Positions 8,078 to 16,270 of a stretch of DNA of 64,000 bases are shown here, one piece after another. The DNA lies in NCBI RefSeq assembly GCF_004104355.1, contig NZ_RJLM01000002.1:249168-313167 (forward strand), read 5' to 3'. Both the position numbers and the translations under genes were made by a program. This DNA comes from Photobacterium chitinilyticum (GTDB taxonomy: Bacteria; Pseudomonadota; Gammaproteobacteria; Enterobacterales; Vibrionaceae). Below the pieces are notes generated by a model. It had not been told where the DNA came from. It saw only the letters and a program-made list of their open reading frames with translations, and did no database searches. How positions within the stretch are numbered: position 1 is the first letter of the stretch; every line of letters begins with the position of its first letter.

Positions 8078-10360
8078 TTAGTTAAATGCACTTCCCACCG
8101 AGAGATAAAATGAGCTCTCACCGGCTTCTGCCTGACCGTAGCCAAAGTACAACGGACCTACCGGCGAATCGACACCGACGAATATGCTCGCAGCACCAAT
8201 GCTGCTATCCCAGCTAACATCACTACTCTCATCCCACACCCCGCCGCGTTCGATTGAGCCACCAATATAGACTGGGGCAGAAAAAGCGCCGAAATGATTA
8301 TCCAGTAGACGGTAGCGGTAATTCAACGCACCAAATAGCCGATAACGGCCGTTCAGCTCATAGCGATGAAAACCGGAAAGATTAAACAATCCCCCCAAAT
8401 CCTGAACATAGATCGGGATTAACTCATCAGACTCAGAGCCGCCGGCCTTGAACATAGCGATCAAAGTATGGCGTTGAAAATTGAGCGGCTTCATCAATTG
8501 GGCATCATAGAAGATATTCTCCCCGTTGATTGATGAGTCATTATTGAGCGTACTGCGGCTGATCCCAAGTCCCACTTCGGCTTCGAGCAACAAACCTTCC
8601 GTCGGGAAATAGAGATTATCCAGATCATCATAGGCAAACGACAGGTAAGGACCATGGGCGGTATAGTCCTGCTGATCATTGCCATCAATTTCTTTGGCTG
8701 TTCCGCTGATCCCGTTATAGCCAAGAGCAACGGCACTCCACGGCCTAATATTCCAGCCAATTTCAGCAAAAGTTGTAAATTGCTGATACTCAGCATCGAT
8801 AATAGTCAGATCCTCGCGGCCAATCTGCTCTCTTTGTTCCTGCGTGAGGTTAAACTCGCGATTCTCGCGGTTCCAGCCAAGGCCCAAAGCGGTGAAATAC
8901 TGCTTTTTGTAGTCCAGCGGGAAATACAATTCGGTATTGACCTGCTTCCAGCTTCCGAGCAGCCATTCAAACTTCCACTCGCCCCCCTTGTCTGTCAGGT
9001 CGGTATAGATGTACTGGGCACCAAACGAGAAATCCGACCGGTTGGCAAAATCATCTTCAAAGGCAAATTTAAAATTGAGGTAACCGGGTCCCCAGGACTT
9101 CTCATTCACTTTGATGGCCAACACATTTTCATCACCCTGCTGTTTTATTGTATAAGTGATCCGGGCAAAGATATCTTGGGCGTTGAGCTGGTTGACCGCT
9201 TGTTCCAGCTCCTCATTCGGTATCACTCTGCCAACCTCTAAATCCAACAGGGCAATCAGCGCCTGATCCGACCGCAGGGTATTGTTCTCAAGCTCGATCC
9301 TATCGATATAATAGGCCGTACTGGCTATCACCTGGCTTCGTCGATCATACTTCCGCTTCATGTAAGACTGGTAGTCTTGCGGCGAAAGCTGAAAGCGAAG
9401 CAGCTCAGGCAGCGCTGCAAGGGCAACCTTTCTTCCGGCAACATAGGCCAGTTCCATCTTGTCAAAGTCAGGAGCGAGCATAAATGAAACCTCGGGCGCG
9501 AGATACACATCACCCGGCTTCATCAGCATCTTCTGCTGATCCGCACTACTGTTGGTCATGAAGGTGGTTAATTGGGCAATAATATTAAGCGCACTGTCGA
9601 GATCATTTTCTTCAAACAGCGCATCACGCAAGTCAACGGCAATAATTGCATCGGCCCCCAGCTGGTGGGCGGCATCAACCGGCATATTATTGACCACTCC
9701 GCCATCAACCAATAAGTGCTGCTGCCAGGTAACAGGCTTAAGAGCACCCGGCACCGTCATCGACGCCTGCATCGCAGCAGCAAGGTGGCCGCTGTCAATC
9801 ATGATCGGTTTCACTTTGGCAATATCGGTAGCAACCGCACGGTAGGGAATAGCCAGATCATCGAAACTAGTCAGCTCCGGTAAGTTCTCAGTCAGGGATC
9901 GCAGCAAAACAGCCATGCCCTGCCCCTGAAAAGCGCCGGGCTTTGCCTGGAATTCACCATCAAGATCGAGCCCGATATCGGCATAAATCTGGTAATCGTC
10001 GCTTTGCTTTTTGCGTCTGAGGATCAGATCATTGCGGCTGGCACGATCTTCATAGCCGCTTTGCCAGTCTGCTGCCAGGGTACGGTTTTTGATTTCCTCG
10101 GCAGACAGTCCCATTGCATACATCCCACCAACATATGCCCCCATGCTTGTGCCGGTAACGACATCTACGGGTATGCGGTTTTCTTCCAGAACAGCAAGCA
10201 CCCCGATATGGGCAGCGCCTTTGGCACCGCCGCCACTTAGCACCAAGCCAATTTTCTCTCTTTCGCCGGTTACAGCCGCTTGCGCCTGCGGGGCGAGTGA
10301 GCAGAATAACGTCAGCAAAATAAGTCCAATGCTGCTGCAGATCCTTTCTGTCGACGACAT
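8078..10360 (-). CDS. Patatin-like phospholipase with POTRA and outer-membrane barrel (PlpD-like, type Vd)
   Basis: The 760-residue protein starts with a signal peptide (LILLTLFCSLAPQAQA). A patatin domain follows, with oxyanion loop GGGAKGAAH (about 43-51), nucleophile Ser72 in GTSMG and catalytic Asp219 in DGG. A POTRA-like segment (about 345-430) leads into a Bam/Omp85-type beta-barrel with repeated aromatic strands to the C-terminus (FYLSVGSAFN). This order is that of PlpD from Pseudomonas aeruginosa, a type Vd autotransporter that exports its own lipase. Whether the patatin domain is cleaved or stays on the surface cannot be told. It stands alone, followed by a terminator. Confidence 0.88.
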   Translation of the reverse strand: MSSTERICSSIGLILLTLFCSLAPQAQAAVTGEREKIGLVLSGGGAKGAAHIGVLAVLEENRIPVDVVTGTSMGAYVGGMYAMGLSAEEIKNRTLAADWQSGYEDRASRNDLILRRKKQSDDYQIYADIGLDLDGEFQAKPGAFQGQGMAVLLRSLTENLPELTSFDDLAIPYRAVATDIAKVKPIMIDSGHLAAAMQASMTVPGALKPVTWQQHLLVDGGVVNNMPVDAAHQLGADAIIAVDLRDALFEENDLDSALNIIAQLTTFMTNSSADQQKMLMKPGDVYLAPEVSFMLAPDFDKMELAYVAGRKVALAALPELLRFQLSPQDYQSYMKRKYDRRSQVIASTAYYIDRIELENNTLRSDQALIALLDLEVGRVIPNEELEQAVNQLNAQDIFARITYTIKQQGDENVLAIKVNEKSWGPGYLNFKFAFEDDFANRSDFSFGAQYIYTDLTDKGGEWKFEWLLGSWKQVNTELYFPLDYKKQYFTALGLGWNRENREFNLTQEQREQIGREDLTIIDAEYQQFTTFAEIGWNIRPWSAVALGYNGISGTAKEIDGNDQQDYTAHGPYLSFAYDDLDNLYFPTEGLLLEAEVGLGISRSTLNNDSSINGENIFYDAQLMKPLNFQRHTLIAMFKAGGSESDELIPIYVQDLGGLFNLSGFHRYELNGRYRLFGALNYRYRLLDNHFGAFSAPVYIGGSIERGGVWDESSDVSWDSSIGAASIFVGVDSPVGPLYFGYGQAEAGESSFYLSVGSAFN

Positions 10361-10492
10361 GATGAGTCCTTCAAAGCTCGCTAAACAAATAGTTACCGCT
10401 TAAAGCTACCCTTCTCCTTCATTAATCGCAACGTGCAATAATCTGCTTTTGGCTGGTTATATCAAGGCATAGCTATTGCGCCACACGCGATC

Positions 10493-10528
10493 AAAAAAGC
10501 CGGGAAAGAAGCTGTCTTTCCCGGCTTT
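10493..10528 (-). terminator. rctB intrinsic terminator
   Basis: A 13-bp stem, AAAGCCGGGAAAG/CTTTCCCGGCTTT, with a 7-nt loop is followed on the minus strand by a run of T. It sits about 90 bp after the rctB stop. The parS2 palindrome at 10576-10588 lies between the stop codon and this hairpin. Confidence 0.75.
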
Positions 10529-10575
10529 GCTCATCATTTGGAGGCGCTCAGTTAACGCCCGAACTGGTTATATTA

Positions 10576-10588
10576 TTTACAGTGTAAA
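10576..10588. other. parS2 centromere site 1
   Basis: TTTACAGTGTAAA, a perfect match to the Vibrio chromosome II ParB2 site consensus TTTACANTGTAAA. It is flanked by A and T to give a 15-bp palindrome and lies just downstream of rctB. Confidence 0.85.
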
Positions 10589-10615
10589 TAATATAACTGA
10601 ACGAGAAACAGTCAA

Positions 10616-12616
10616 TTATATTCCACGTGCCATATCATCCAGAGCCTTCATGACCTGTTCATTCATATGTCCTTCCTGCACCAGCTTACAAACCTTACGC
10701 CGTACGGCAAGTCCGGAAATCAGTTTTTCAATGGAAAGATGGTTTGATTCCTGCTCATTGTTGTATAACTCGATAGTTTTGCTTAACGTCTCGTAAGTCA
10801 TCGCTTCCTTACCGACCCGAAGCCAATCAAGCTTCTCTAGCAGCCCATGGCACTCTTCTGTGATAGAAGTCGCCGAATGACCCGTCATTGCAGATAAAGC
10901 CGTTATACTGCGTTGCAGGGCCTCTGGCGAGGTATATTTGGACAGAGTAATTGTCAACTCATCCGCATTTATCTCAACCAGATGCTTTCTAAGCTTCACC
11001 CGGCGTCCTAATCGGCCTTTTGTCCGTCCCTCTTTCCGCTGAATGGGTTCAAACTCACCGTCAACGATCTCGGAAAGCTGATCAAGCTCCTGCCGGGGCA
11101 TAATTTCATTACGCAACGGATTCGGCATCGTCGGTGCCATCGAGCGCTTACCTTCGTTGGTCGTTTTTGCCCGCGAATACCGGATCACCTCATCGGCATC
11201 ACACTTAATATCAATGCGGTAGTCACTATAACGCTTGTCTTGATCCTCCGGTGTGATCGTCAGGTGATAGCCCCATAGATTAACCGCGAAAACATCCTCG
11301 GTGATCTTGTCTTCGGCCAATTTGCGCAGTTCACGGATCAAGTCAGACGAAAAGCGCCGCCATTCGATGTTTCGAGCCAGTTTCTGATTGAGCTCACTCA
11401 GCAGCATAGAGTCATTGATCCGACGGGACATACGGCTTCGGAAGAACGTATATAACTGGAATACCAAGGTATGCTGGCGAAGGATCTCAGGCGGAAAGAG
11501 GAAGAAATAATCCCGCGTTAGCAATTCGTCAAAAAACGACGGTTCCCACACCAGAATATACAGATTTGGCTTGATCCTGATCTCACCGTCGTCACCTTCC
11601 TGCGGTGCCTCTTCAGAAGCGGTGATCGTCCTGGCAAGGAAGCGGAAACGATCACTCTTAAAACCTTCAGGCATATTATCGCTTAACCAGCGGCCGGTAA
11701 GCTCGTGGAGCTGAAAATCAGTAAATTCAATACGATCAATGCTTTCACGGATAGAATCCCGTGCAGGTCCGCTGTCTTTCTTCCCGCGCAAAGCCAAAAT
11801 ATCAGTGATATAAATTGGGGTTTTGTTGCCCATATTACGCGTCTGGATCTCGTAATCCGACAAATGATGATCATGATATTGAACAGTGAGGGTGAACAGG
11901 GCAAATAATGTCATCAGATCATCAACCGTCATGATCGATTTTGAAGATCGTGTCTCAATAATCGCCTTGGTGCCACTGATCGCGACCATCGATTTCTGAT
12001 AACTTTTTTTAGTTCTTGGGGGAGCCAATGCCTGATCAATGATCCCGGCCCAGCTTGTTGGTGATACCACAATCTGATCAGCTTCGTCTGGCATCATCGG
12101 AGGGGTACCGAGGCCATATTCGTTTAAGAGTCGTCGATTTACATGGTTTTGCGCCAGTGCCTTGGAGCGTTTTTGTTTTTCTTTGGCCTTACTTTGCTCC
12201 GAGTTCAAACTACCGGTTCCAAGCTGAGAGATCAGCATGGCTGGATTGATAAAATGGTGGAGCATGGTTTTGCCAGCCAAGCCTTCTTCGAAACGAACAG
12301 GCTGTTGGCTGAATAAGCCTATATTTACCGCTGCACGCAGGCGTTGCTGAATAGCCGCTCGGGTAAGCTGGCCTTCTGTTGCTTCTACAAGCTCAGTTGT
12401 TGACACCATACCATCCTGGCTGGATAGACCACGTAACGAAATTAAATTCAGCAGTTCGATAATACTTTTTGTCACACCTTTGAAATGCTGATACTGCGGA
12501 AGCCAGTCAACAAGTGCCTGTGGTATTGCGAACATGTGGCCGTCTTTGTGTGATCGTGGCGCAGGGATCAAAATCTTTTCGCCGGTTTTATTTTCGTTGT
12601 TACCAGGGGCTTTCAT
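10616..12616 (-). CDS. rctB: RctB, replication initiator of chromosome II
   Basis: RctB is the initiator unique to Vibrionaceae chromosome II. It binds 12-mer iterons and 29/39-mer inhibitory sites and opens the origin. The 666 residues match V. cholerae RctB (658) along their length, for example HFKGVTKSIIELLNLISLRG near the N-terminus, TRAAIQQRLRAAV and VVSPTSWAGIIDQALAPPR, plus the central FALFTLTVQYHDHH and GKKDSGPARDSIR. Only the extreme N-terminus and the C-terminal third diverge much. The ATG at 12616 is the only start compatible with the conserved N-terminus, though its ribosome-binding site is weak. It is divergent from parA2 across the origin. CGGAAAGATGAT in the promoter (minus strand, about 12638-12649) resembles part of the RctB iteron context and may serve autoregulation. 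Confidence 0.97.
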   Translation of the reverse strand: MKAPGNNENKTGEKILIPAPRSHKDGHMFAIPQALVDWLPQYQHFKGVTKSIIELLNLISLRGLSSQDGMVSTTELVEATEGQLTRAAIQQRLRAAVNIGLFSQQPVRFEEGLAGKTMLHHFINPAMLISQLGTGSLNSEQSKAKEKQKRSKALAQNHVNRRLLNEYGLGTPPMMPDEADQIVVSPTSWAGIIDQALAPPRTKKSYQKSMVAISGTKAIIETRSSKSIMTVDDLMTLFALFTLTVQYHDHHLSDYEIQTRNMGNKTPIYITDILALRGKKDSGPARDSIRESIDRIEFTDFQLHELTGRWLSDNMPEGFKSDRFRFLARTITASEEAPQEGDDGEIRIKPNLYILVWEPSFFDELLTRDYFFLFPPEILRQHTLVFQLYTFFRSRMSRRINDSMLLSELNQKLARNIEWRRFSSDLIRELRKLAEDKITEDVFAVNLWGYHLTITPEDQDKRYSDYRIDIKCDADEVIRYSRAKTTNEGKRSMAPTMPNPLRNEIMPRQELDQLSEIVDGEFEPIQRKEGRTKGRLGRRVKLRKHLVEINADELTITLSKYTSPEALQRSITALSAMTGHSATSITEECHGLLEKLDWLRVGKEAMTYETLSKTIELYNNEQESNHLSIEKLISGLAVRRKVCKLVQEGHMNEQVMKALDDMARGI

Positions 12617-12639
12617 TTGTCATTAGCCGTAGAAGCATC

Positions 12640-12770
12640 ATCTTTCCGGAAAGATTAATAGAAAAAGATCAAGAAATAAAGCTCTTTTTATTTAATTAGT
12701 TAAATACTGATCTTTATGTTTAATGTGATCTTATTGATATAGTGATCTTATGATCCGGGCGAAAAATTAT
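12640..12770. other. AT-rich unwinding element and rctB promoter region of oriCII
   Basis: This is the most AT-rich stretch of the origin and lies between rctB and the iteron array. It carries three direct repeats of TGATCTT at 12708, 12726 and 12743 (spacing 18 and 17 bp), seen as AAGATCA on the other strand. V. cholerae RctB is reported to bind ATCA-type repeats in the single-stranded unwinding element, and these copies could serve that purpose. The rctB promoter must also lie here, but no clean -35/-10 pair was found. Confidence 0.55.
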
Positions 12771-12819
12771 GCGTAAACTCATGATTGTAATGCTATTTTT
12801 TTTAGGTGCCTATGGAACA

Positions 12820-12990
12820 ATGATCAACGGTAATCCGGAACGCTGATCATAACCGGGCAGAAACGATGATCAAATGGCACCTGAAAGCATGATCATCAAA
12901 ATGTCGCAACGATGATCAGCATTGCCCAGAAACAATGATCATGTAATTAATACAGGTTATCCACAAGGTTATTCAGTAATGATCTTCGAT
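12820..12990 (+). repeat. oriCII RctB iteron array (12-mers at 23-bp period)
   Basis: Sites related to ATGATCA begin at 12820, 12843 (CTGATCAT), 12866, 12889, 12912, 12935 and 12979. The first six are exactly 23 bp apart. The next slot (about 12958) is occupied by a DnaA box, and the last site is 44 bp after the sixth. Every copy contains GATC, so Dam methylation is built into the array, as known for V. cholerae 12-mers. This corresponds to the minimal ori2 array. Confidence 0.88.
12957..12965 (+). other. DnaA box in oriCII
   Basis: TTATCCACA is a perfect consensus DnaA box. It takes the place of an iteron in the 23-bp register between the sixth and last 12-mers. Confidence 0.8.
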
Positions 12991-13034
12991 TAAGCCACAT
13001 ATATCTATTTTGCGTCCTGTTCAGCTTCGGAAAA

Positions 13035-13472
13035 ATGATCATAGCAGCGTCAGTTCAACTTCGGATCCTGTCTTTATCATTGCGATTGCGGATATATTAA
13101 TCAAAATTGAAATAGCATTAACCGTAATAAGTCTGCTGGTTATCATGTGTCCGAGTCCGGATAAATGATCAAGTATCTGACTGTGCATTTCAACTTATGC
13201 TGCAATACTGGATATCTTGCTGTTGTCCGGGTTATTTACAGGAACCTATCGGTCATTATACCAGTTGCAACCTACAACCACCGTAAGTTAGTAAGAGAAG
13301 AGCATGCTTCCGGTATGTGGTCCGTTATCGAAAGAGCCCGGATCGTTCTCTTGATCATTTTTCCGGGTTTGTGGATATGATCGATGCGCTGTATCTCTGT
13401 TTGTTTACACGGTATTTCGCCTTGATCATTGTTTCAGATCGCGAGGTTTTCTGCGGAAGAATGATCAAGTGA
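13035..13472. repeat. Second oriCII iteron cluster (inhibitory side)
   Basis: Five further 12-mers lie toward parA2: ATGATCATAGCA at 13035, ATGATCAAGTAT at 13165, ATGATCAAGAGA on the minus strand at 13347-13358, ATGATCAAGGCG on the minus strand at 13418-13429 and ATGATCAAGTGA at 13461. The copy at 13347-13358 equals the V. cholerae 12-mer as I recall it. Most are preceded by CGGA followed by A/T-rich bases. Irregular spacing and mixed orientation match the ori2-inc side of V. cholerae, which restrains initiation. Confidence 0.75.
13106..13127 (+). repeat. 39-mer-like RctB element, copy 1
   Basis: ATTGAAAT-N8-CCGTAA with N8 = AGCATTAA. The same element with identical spacing occurs at 13601-13622 and at the distal locus 31828-31849. 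Position in the origin and sharing with the distal RctB cluster suggest it is part of the inhibitory 39-mer or 29-mer. Confidence 0.55.
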
Positions 13473-13600
13473 TAATGGTTGAATCTTGTCCATGCGACTG
13501 ACGTGCTGCTGTTGAGCTTGATTTTCAGGCTGATTTTACGCAATTCACCATTATTATAATGAAAGCCTACCCTTTTTCGCTCGGTTGTCTTGTATTTCAA

Positions 13601-13622
13601 ATTGAAATCACACTGACCGTAA
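13601..13622 (+). repeat. 39-mer-like RctB element, copy 2
   Basis: ATTGAAAT-N8-CCGTAA with N8 = CACACTGA. The left part sits in a near palindrome, ATTTCAAATTGAAAT (13594-13608). Confidence 0.55.
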
Positions 13623-13672
13623 ATTGTACTGTTATTTATACGCTTCCGAGCGAGTCTAGCTCCATATTGAAA

Positions 13673-13685
13673 TTTACATTGTAAA
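13673..13685. other. parS2 centromere site 2
   Basis: TTTACATTGTAAA, a perfect consensus match. It lies between the origin repeats and the parA2 promoter, so ParB2 bound here could also affect parAB expression. Confidence 0.85.
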
Positions 13686-13836
13686 ATGGTGACGCTGTAA
13701 CACTTTTGTCCAAATGTATTTCTAGACGTATTGTCGGTGAATATTTACGTTTGAATTGATACCAATATGATGTTTTTTGCTTCTTATGCTTGTTTTCATT
13801 TGAGAAGAATATCACACCGGCTTGTTCAGCTTTTTA

Positions 13837-13864
13837 TTGTATCAGCTCGATGTTGCTGTACAAT
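13837..13864 (+). promoter_or_regulatory. Candidate parA2 promoter
   Basis: TTGTAT, a 16-bp spacer and TACAAT resemble sigma-70 -35 and -10 boxes and end 33 bp before the chosen parA2 start. This was found by inspection only. Confidence 0.35.
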
Positions 13865-13896
13865 GTGGTCAAAAATAAATAATGGTGAACTATACA

Positions 13897-15111
13897 ATGA
13901 ATAGGGAACAGACGATTCAAAATTTGCTCAATATTGCCGAGCAAACCAAGCAGGTACAAGCTGACCGGATCGAGATCGTATTGGAAGAGCGCCGTGAAGA
14001 GCTTTTCCCGCCTATGTCCAAAGCACTAATGGAAACACGTTCAGGCCTTACCCGCCGCAAGCTAGATGATGCTATTTCTCGTGTTGAAGCAACAGGACAC
14101 CAGTTCACCAAGAATAATGCTAACCATTATTCAATCACGTTGGACGAAGCGCATCAGCTGATGGATGCGGCAAAAAAGCCAGCGTTCCATGAGCGTGAAG
14201 GTGCCGGGCGTAAGCCTTGGATTGTTAATGTGCAAAACCAAAAAGGGGGCACTGGCAAATCGATGACCGCGGTACATCTTGCGGCCTGTCTGGCGCTTGA
14301 TCTTGATAAACGCTACCGTATTTGTCTTATCGACCTTGATCCGCAGGGCTCTCTTCGTTTGTTTCTCAATCCGCAGATCAGTGTCGGAGAGCAGGAAACT
14401 ATCTATTCCGCCGTTGATGTGATGCTGGGAAATGTACCCGAAGGGCAGGTAATGGATAAGGATTTCTTGATGGATAATGTGGTAATGCCGACCCAATATC
14501 CAAACTTGAAGACGATAGCTGCCTTTCCTGAAGATGCGATGTTTAATGCCGATGCTTGGCAGGATCTGGCTGTGAACCAGGATTTGGATATTGTCCGTTT
14601 GCTTAAGGAGCGGATGATTGATCCGATAGCCAGTGAATTTGACATCATTATGATTGATACCGGGCCGCATATTGACCCGTTGGTATGGAACGCTATGTAT
14701 GCGTCGAATGCACTGATCATTCCTTGTGCGGCAAAGCGTCTTGACTGGGCATCAACTGTCAACTTTTTTCAGCACCTCCCGACGGTGTATGAGATGTTTC
14801 CCGAAAAATGGCACGGGCTTGAATTCATTCGTTTGATGCCGACGATGTTTGAGGATGATAACAAGAAACAGGTATCGGTTTTGACCGAAATGAACTACCT
14901 ATTGCGTGAGCAAGTGATGATGGCGACAGTTCCCCGCAGCCGTGCATTTGAAACCTGTGCAGATACCTACAGTACGGTATTTGATTTGACGGCGGCTGAA
15001 TTTGAAGGTGGAAAGAAAACCTTGTCGACCGCCCAAGATGCAATCCAGCGTGTCGGCCTCGAGTTAGAGCGAGTCATGCACAGCCACTGGGCGAATTTGA
15101 ATCAGGAGTAA
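13897..15111 (+). CDS. parA2: ParA2 partition ATPase of chromosome II
   Basis: This 404-residue Walker-type ATPase drives chromosome II segregation with ParB2 and parS2. A helical N-terminal region (NREQTIQNLLNIAEQTKQ) resembles P1-type ParA and V. cholerae ParA2. The deviant Walker A is QKGGTGKSMTAVHLA, Walker A' is LIDLDPQGS and Walker B is IIMIDTGP. An in-frame ATG lies five codons upstream, but the ATG at 13897 has GGTGA seven bases before it and matches the known ParA2 start. parB2 follows after 8 bp, so the pair is an operon. Confidence 0.96.
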   Translation: MNREQTIQNLLNIAEQTKQVQADRIEIVLEERREELFPPMSKALMETRSGLTRRKLDDAISRVEATGHQFTKNNANHYSITLDEAHQLMDAAKKPAFHEREGAGRKPWIVNVQNQKGGTGKSMTAVHLAACLALDLDKRYRICLIDLDPQGSLRLFLNPQISVGEQETIYSAVDVMLGNVPEGQVMDKDFLMDNVVMPTQYPNLKTIAAFPEDAMFNADAWQDLAVNQDLDIVRLLKERMIDPIASEFDIIMIDTGPHIDPLVWNAMYASNALIIPCAAKRLDWASTVNFFQHLPTVYEMFPEKWHGLEFIRLMPTMFEDDNKKQVSVLTEMNYLLREQVMMATVPRSRAFETCADTYSTVFDLTAAEFEGGKKTLSTAQDAIQRVGLELERVMHSHWANLNQE

Positions 15112-15119
15112 CATAGCAG

Positions 15120-16094
15120 ATGGCAATTAAAACCAAAGATCTGAATGCTCGTCTGTTTGGAAAAGCAGATAAACGCCGGGCGACGACTGTAACCGAGGCA
15201 CAGAAGGCTGCCCGTGACAAAGCTTCTGTCATTGAGCTGGCTGTTGCCGGTGAAGATATGGTTGCATTTGAGTTGGTCAAGATTAATGCGGCCGATGTTG
15301 AGAAAACAACACAGGTATTTGCAGAAAATGCTCGAGAGCAGGCTTTCTTGAATGAGCATGCTCTGGCCGATATTTTGACTACCCTGAAAGATCGAGGGCA
15401 ACAGTATCCGGCAGTCGGGCGTTGGCTTGATGATGGGAGTATCGAAGTCCTTGACGGTAGCCGCCGTCGAATGTCGTGTATTCTGGCTCAGAAAGATTTC
15501 CTAATTTATGTTGCTAAAGGGATCAATGGCGAACATGCCAAGTTCCTGTCGGATGTGGCAAATGCACACAAGCCGCTGTCTCTATATGAGCGAGGCAAAG
15601 AAATGCAGCTGCTGCTGACATCGGGCAAGGTTGCAGATCAAAAAGAGCTGGCAAAATACTGCCAATGCAGTGAAGCCTTGGTAAGCGGCGCGCTGAAAGC
15701 GGCAAGTCTGCCGATGGAGCTGCTGATGGCCTATCCAAGTGTCGGAGAGCTAGGACGTCCGACGATTGTTAAGCTGCACCGCTTGTTTTTCGGCTTGAAC
15801 GACGAACAGCGATCTCAGTTGGTAGGCAAGCTTACTGACGGCGAAGATGCAATGTGGAAGACAATCGACGCGCAGGGGATCACCCGTATCACTCGCGAAG
15901 TGACGATGCTGCTCGAAGAAATCAGCGAAGAGCTTCAGCCAAAGATTGAAATTGAAAAGCCTAAATCTCAGGATTTGATCAAGGGAAAAGCCAGCTTTAC
16001 TCGTGACGGTGATAAGCTGCAGCTTAAGCTGAAGAAACTTACCGAGAGACAGGCTGATGATATTCTTGCTTACCTGTCGGACTATTTGAAATAG
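15120..16094 (+). CDS. parB2: ParB2 centromere-binding protein of chromosome II
   Basis: This 324-residue protein binds the parS2 palindromes. The ParB nuclease-like N-terminal motif reads ALADILTTLKDRGQQYPAVG, then VLDGSRRRMSC. A helix-turn-helix (about 165-200, KELAKYCQCSEALVSGALKA) and a C-terminal dimer region follow. The start MAIKTKDLNARLFGKADKRR parallels V. cholerae ParB2. The AGGAG ribosome-binding site overlaps the end of parA2, and a strong terminator lies 29 bp after the stop. Confidence 0.96.
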   Translation: MAIKTKDLNARLFGKADKRRATTVTEAQKAARDKASVIELAVAGEDMVAFELVKINAADVEKTTQVFAENAREQAFLNEHALADILTTLKDRGQQYPAVGRWLDDGSIEVLDGSRRRMSCILAQKDFLIYVAKGINGEHAKFLSDVANAHKPLSLYERGKEMQLLLTSGKVADQKELAKYCQCSEALVSGALKAASLPMELLMAYPSVGELGRPTIVKLHRLFFGLNDEQRSQLVGKLTDGEDAMWKTIDAQGITRITREVTMLLEEISEELQPKIEIEKPKSQDLIKGKASFTRDGDKLQLKLKKLTERQADDILAYLSDYLK

Positions 16095-16122
16095 ACACGA
16101 ATTAGACTTGCAATTGATTTTA

Positions 16123-16148
16123 AAAGCCACGCATAGCGTGGCTTTTTT
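16123..16148 (+). terminator. parA2-parB2 operon terminator
   Basis: A 10-bp stem, AAAGCCACGC/GCGTGGCTTT, with a 3-nt loop and a T-run. Confidence 0.85.
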
Positions 16149-16270
16149 ACACGTTTACTTAGAGGAGTTTTATTACTCCTTTCAGCCTCCTTGTTGGATT
16201 CGGTATTAATCTCGCCGCTATCAACACCGTCATGCTATGATCCGTGCGTTAGTTATTGTTGAGTACCCCA

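Noticed and set aside
13165-13380. A 71-codon frame inside the origin, at the place of the V. cholerae rctA locus
   Set aside because: It runs through RctB sites, has no ribosome-binding site and does not resemble a protein. In V. cholerae rctA is transcribed but not translated.
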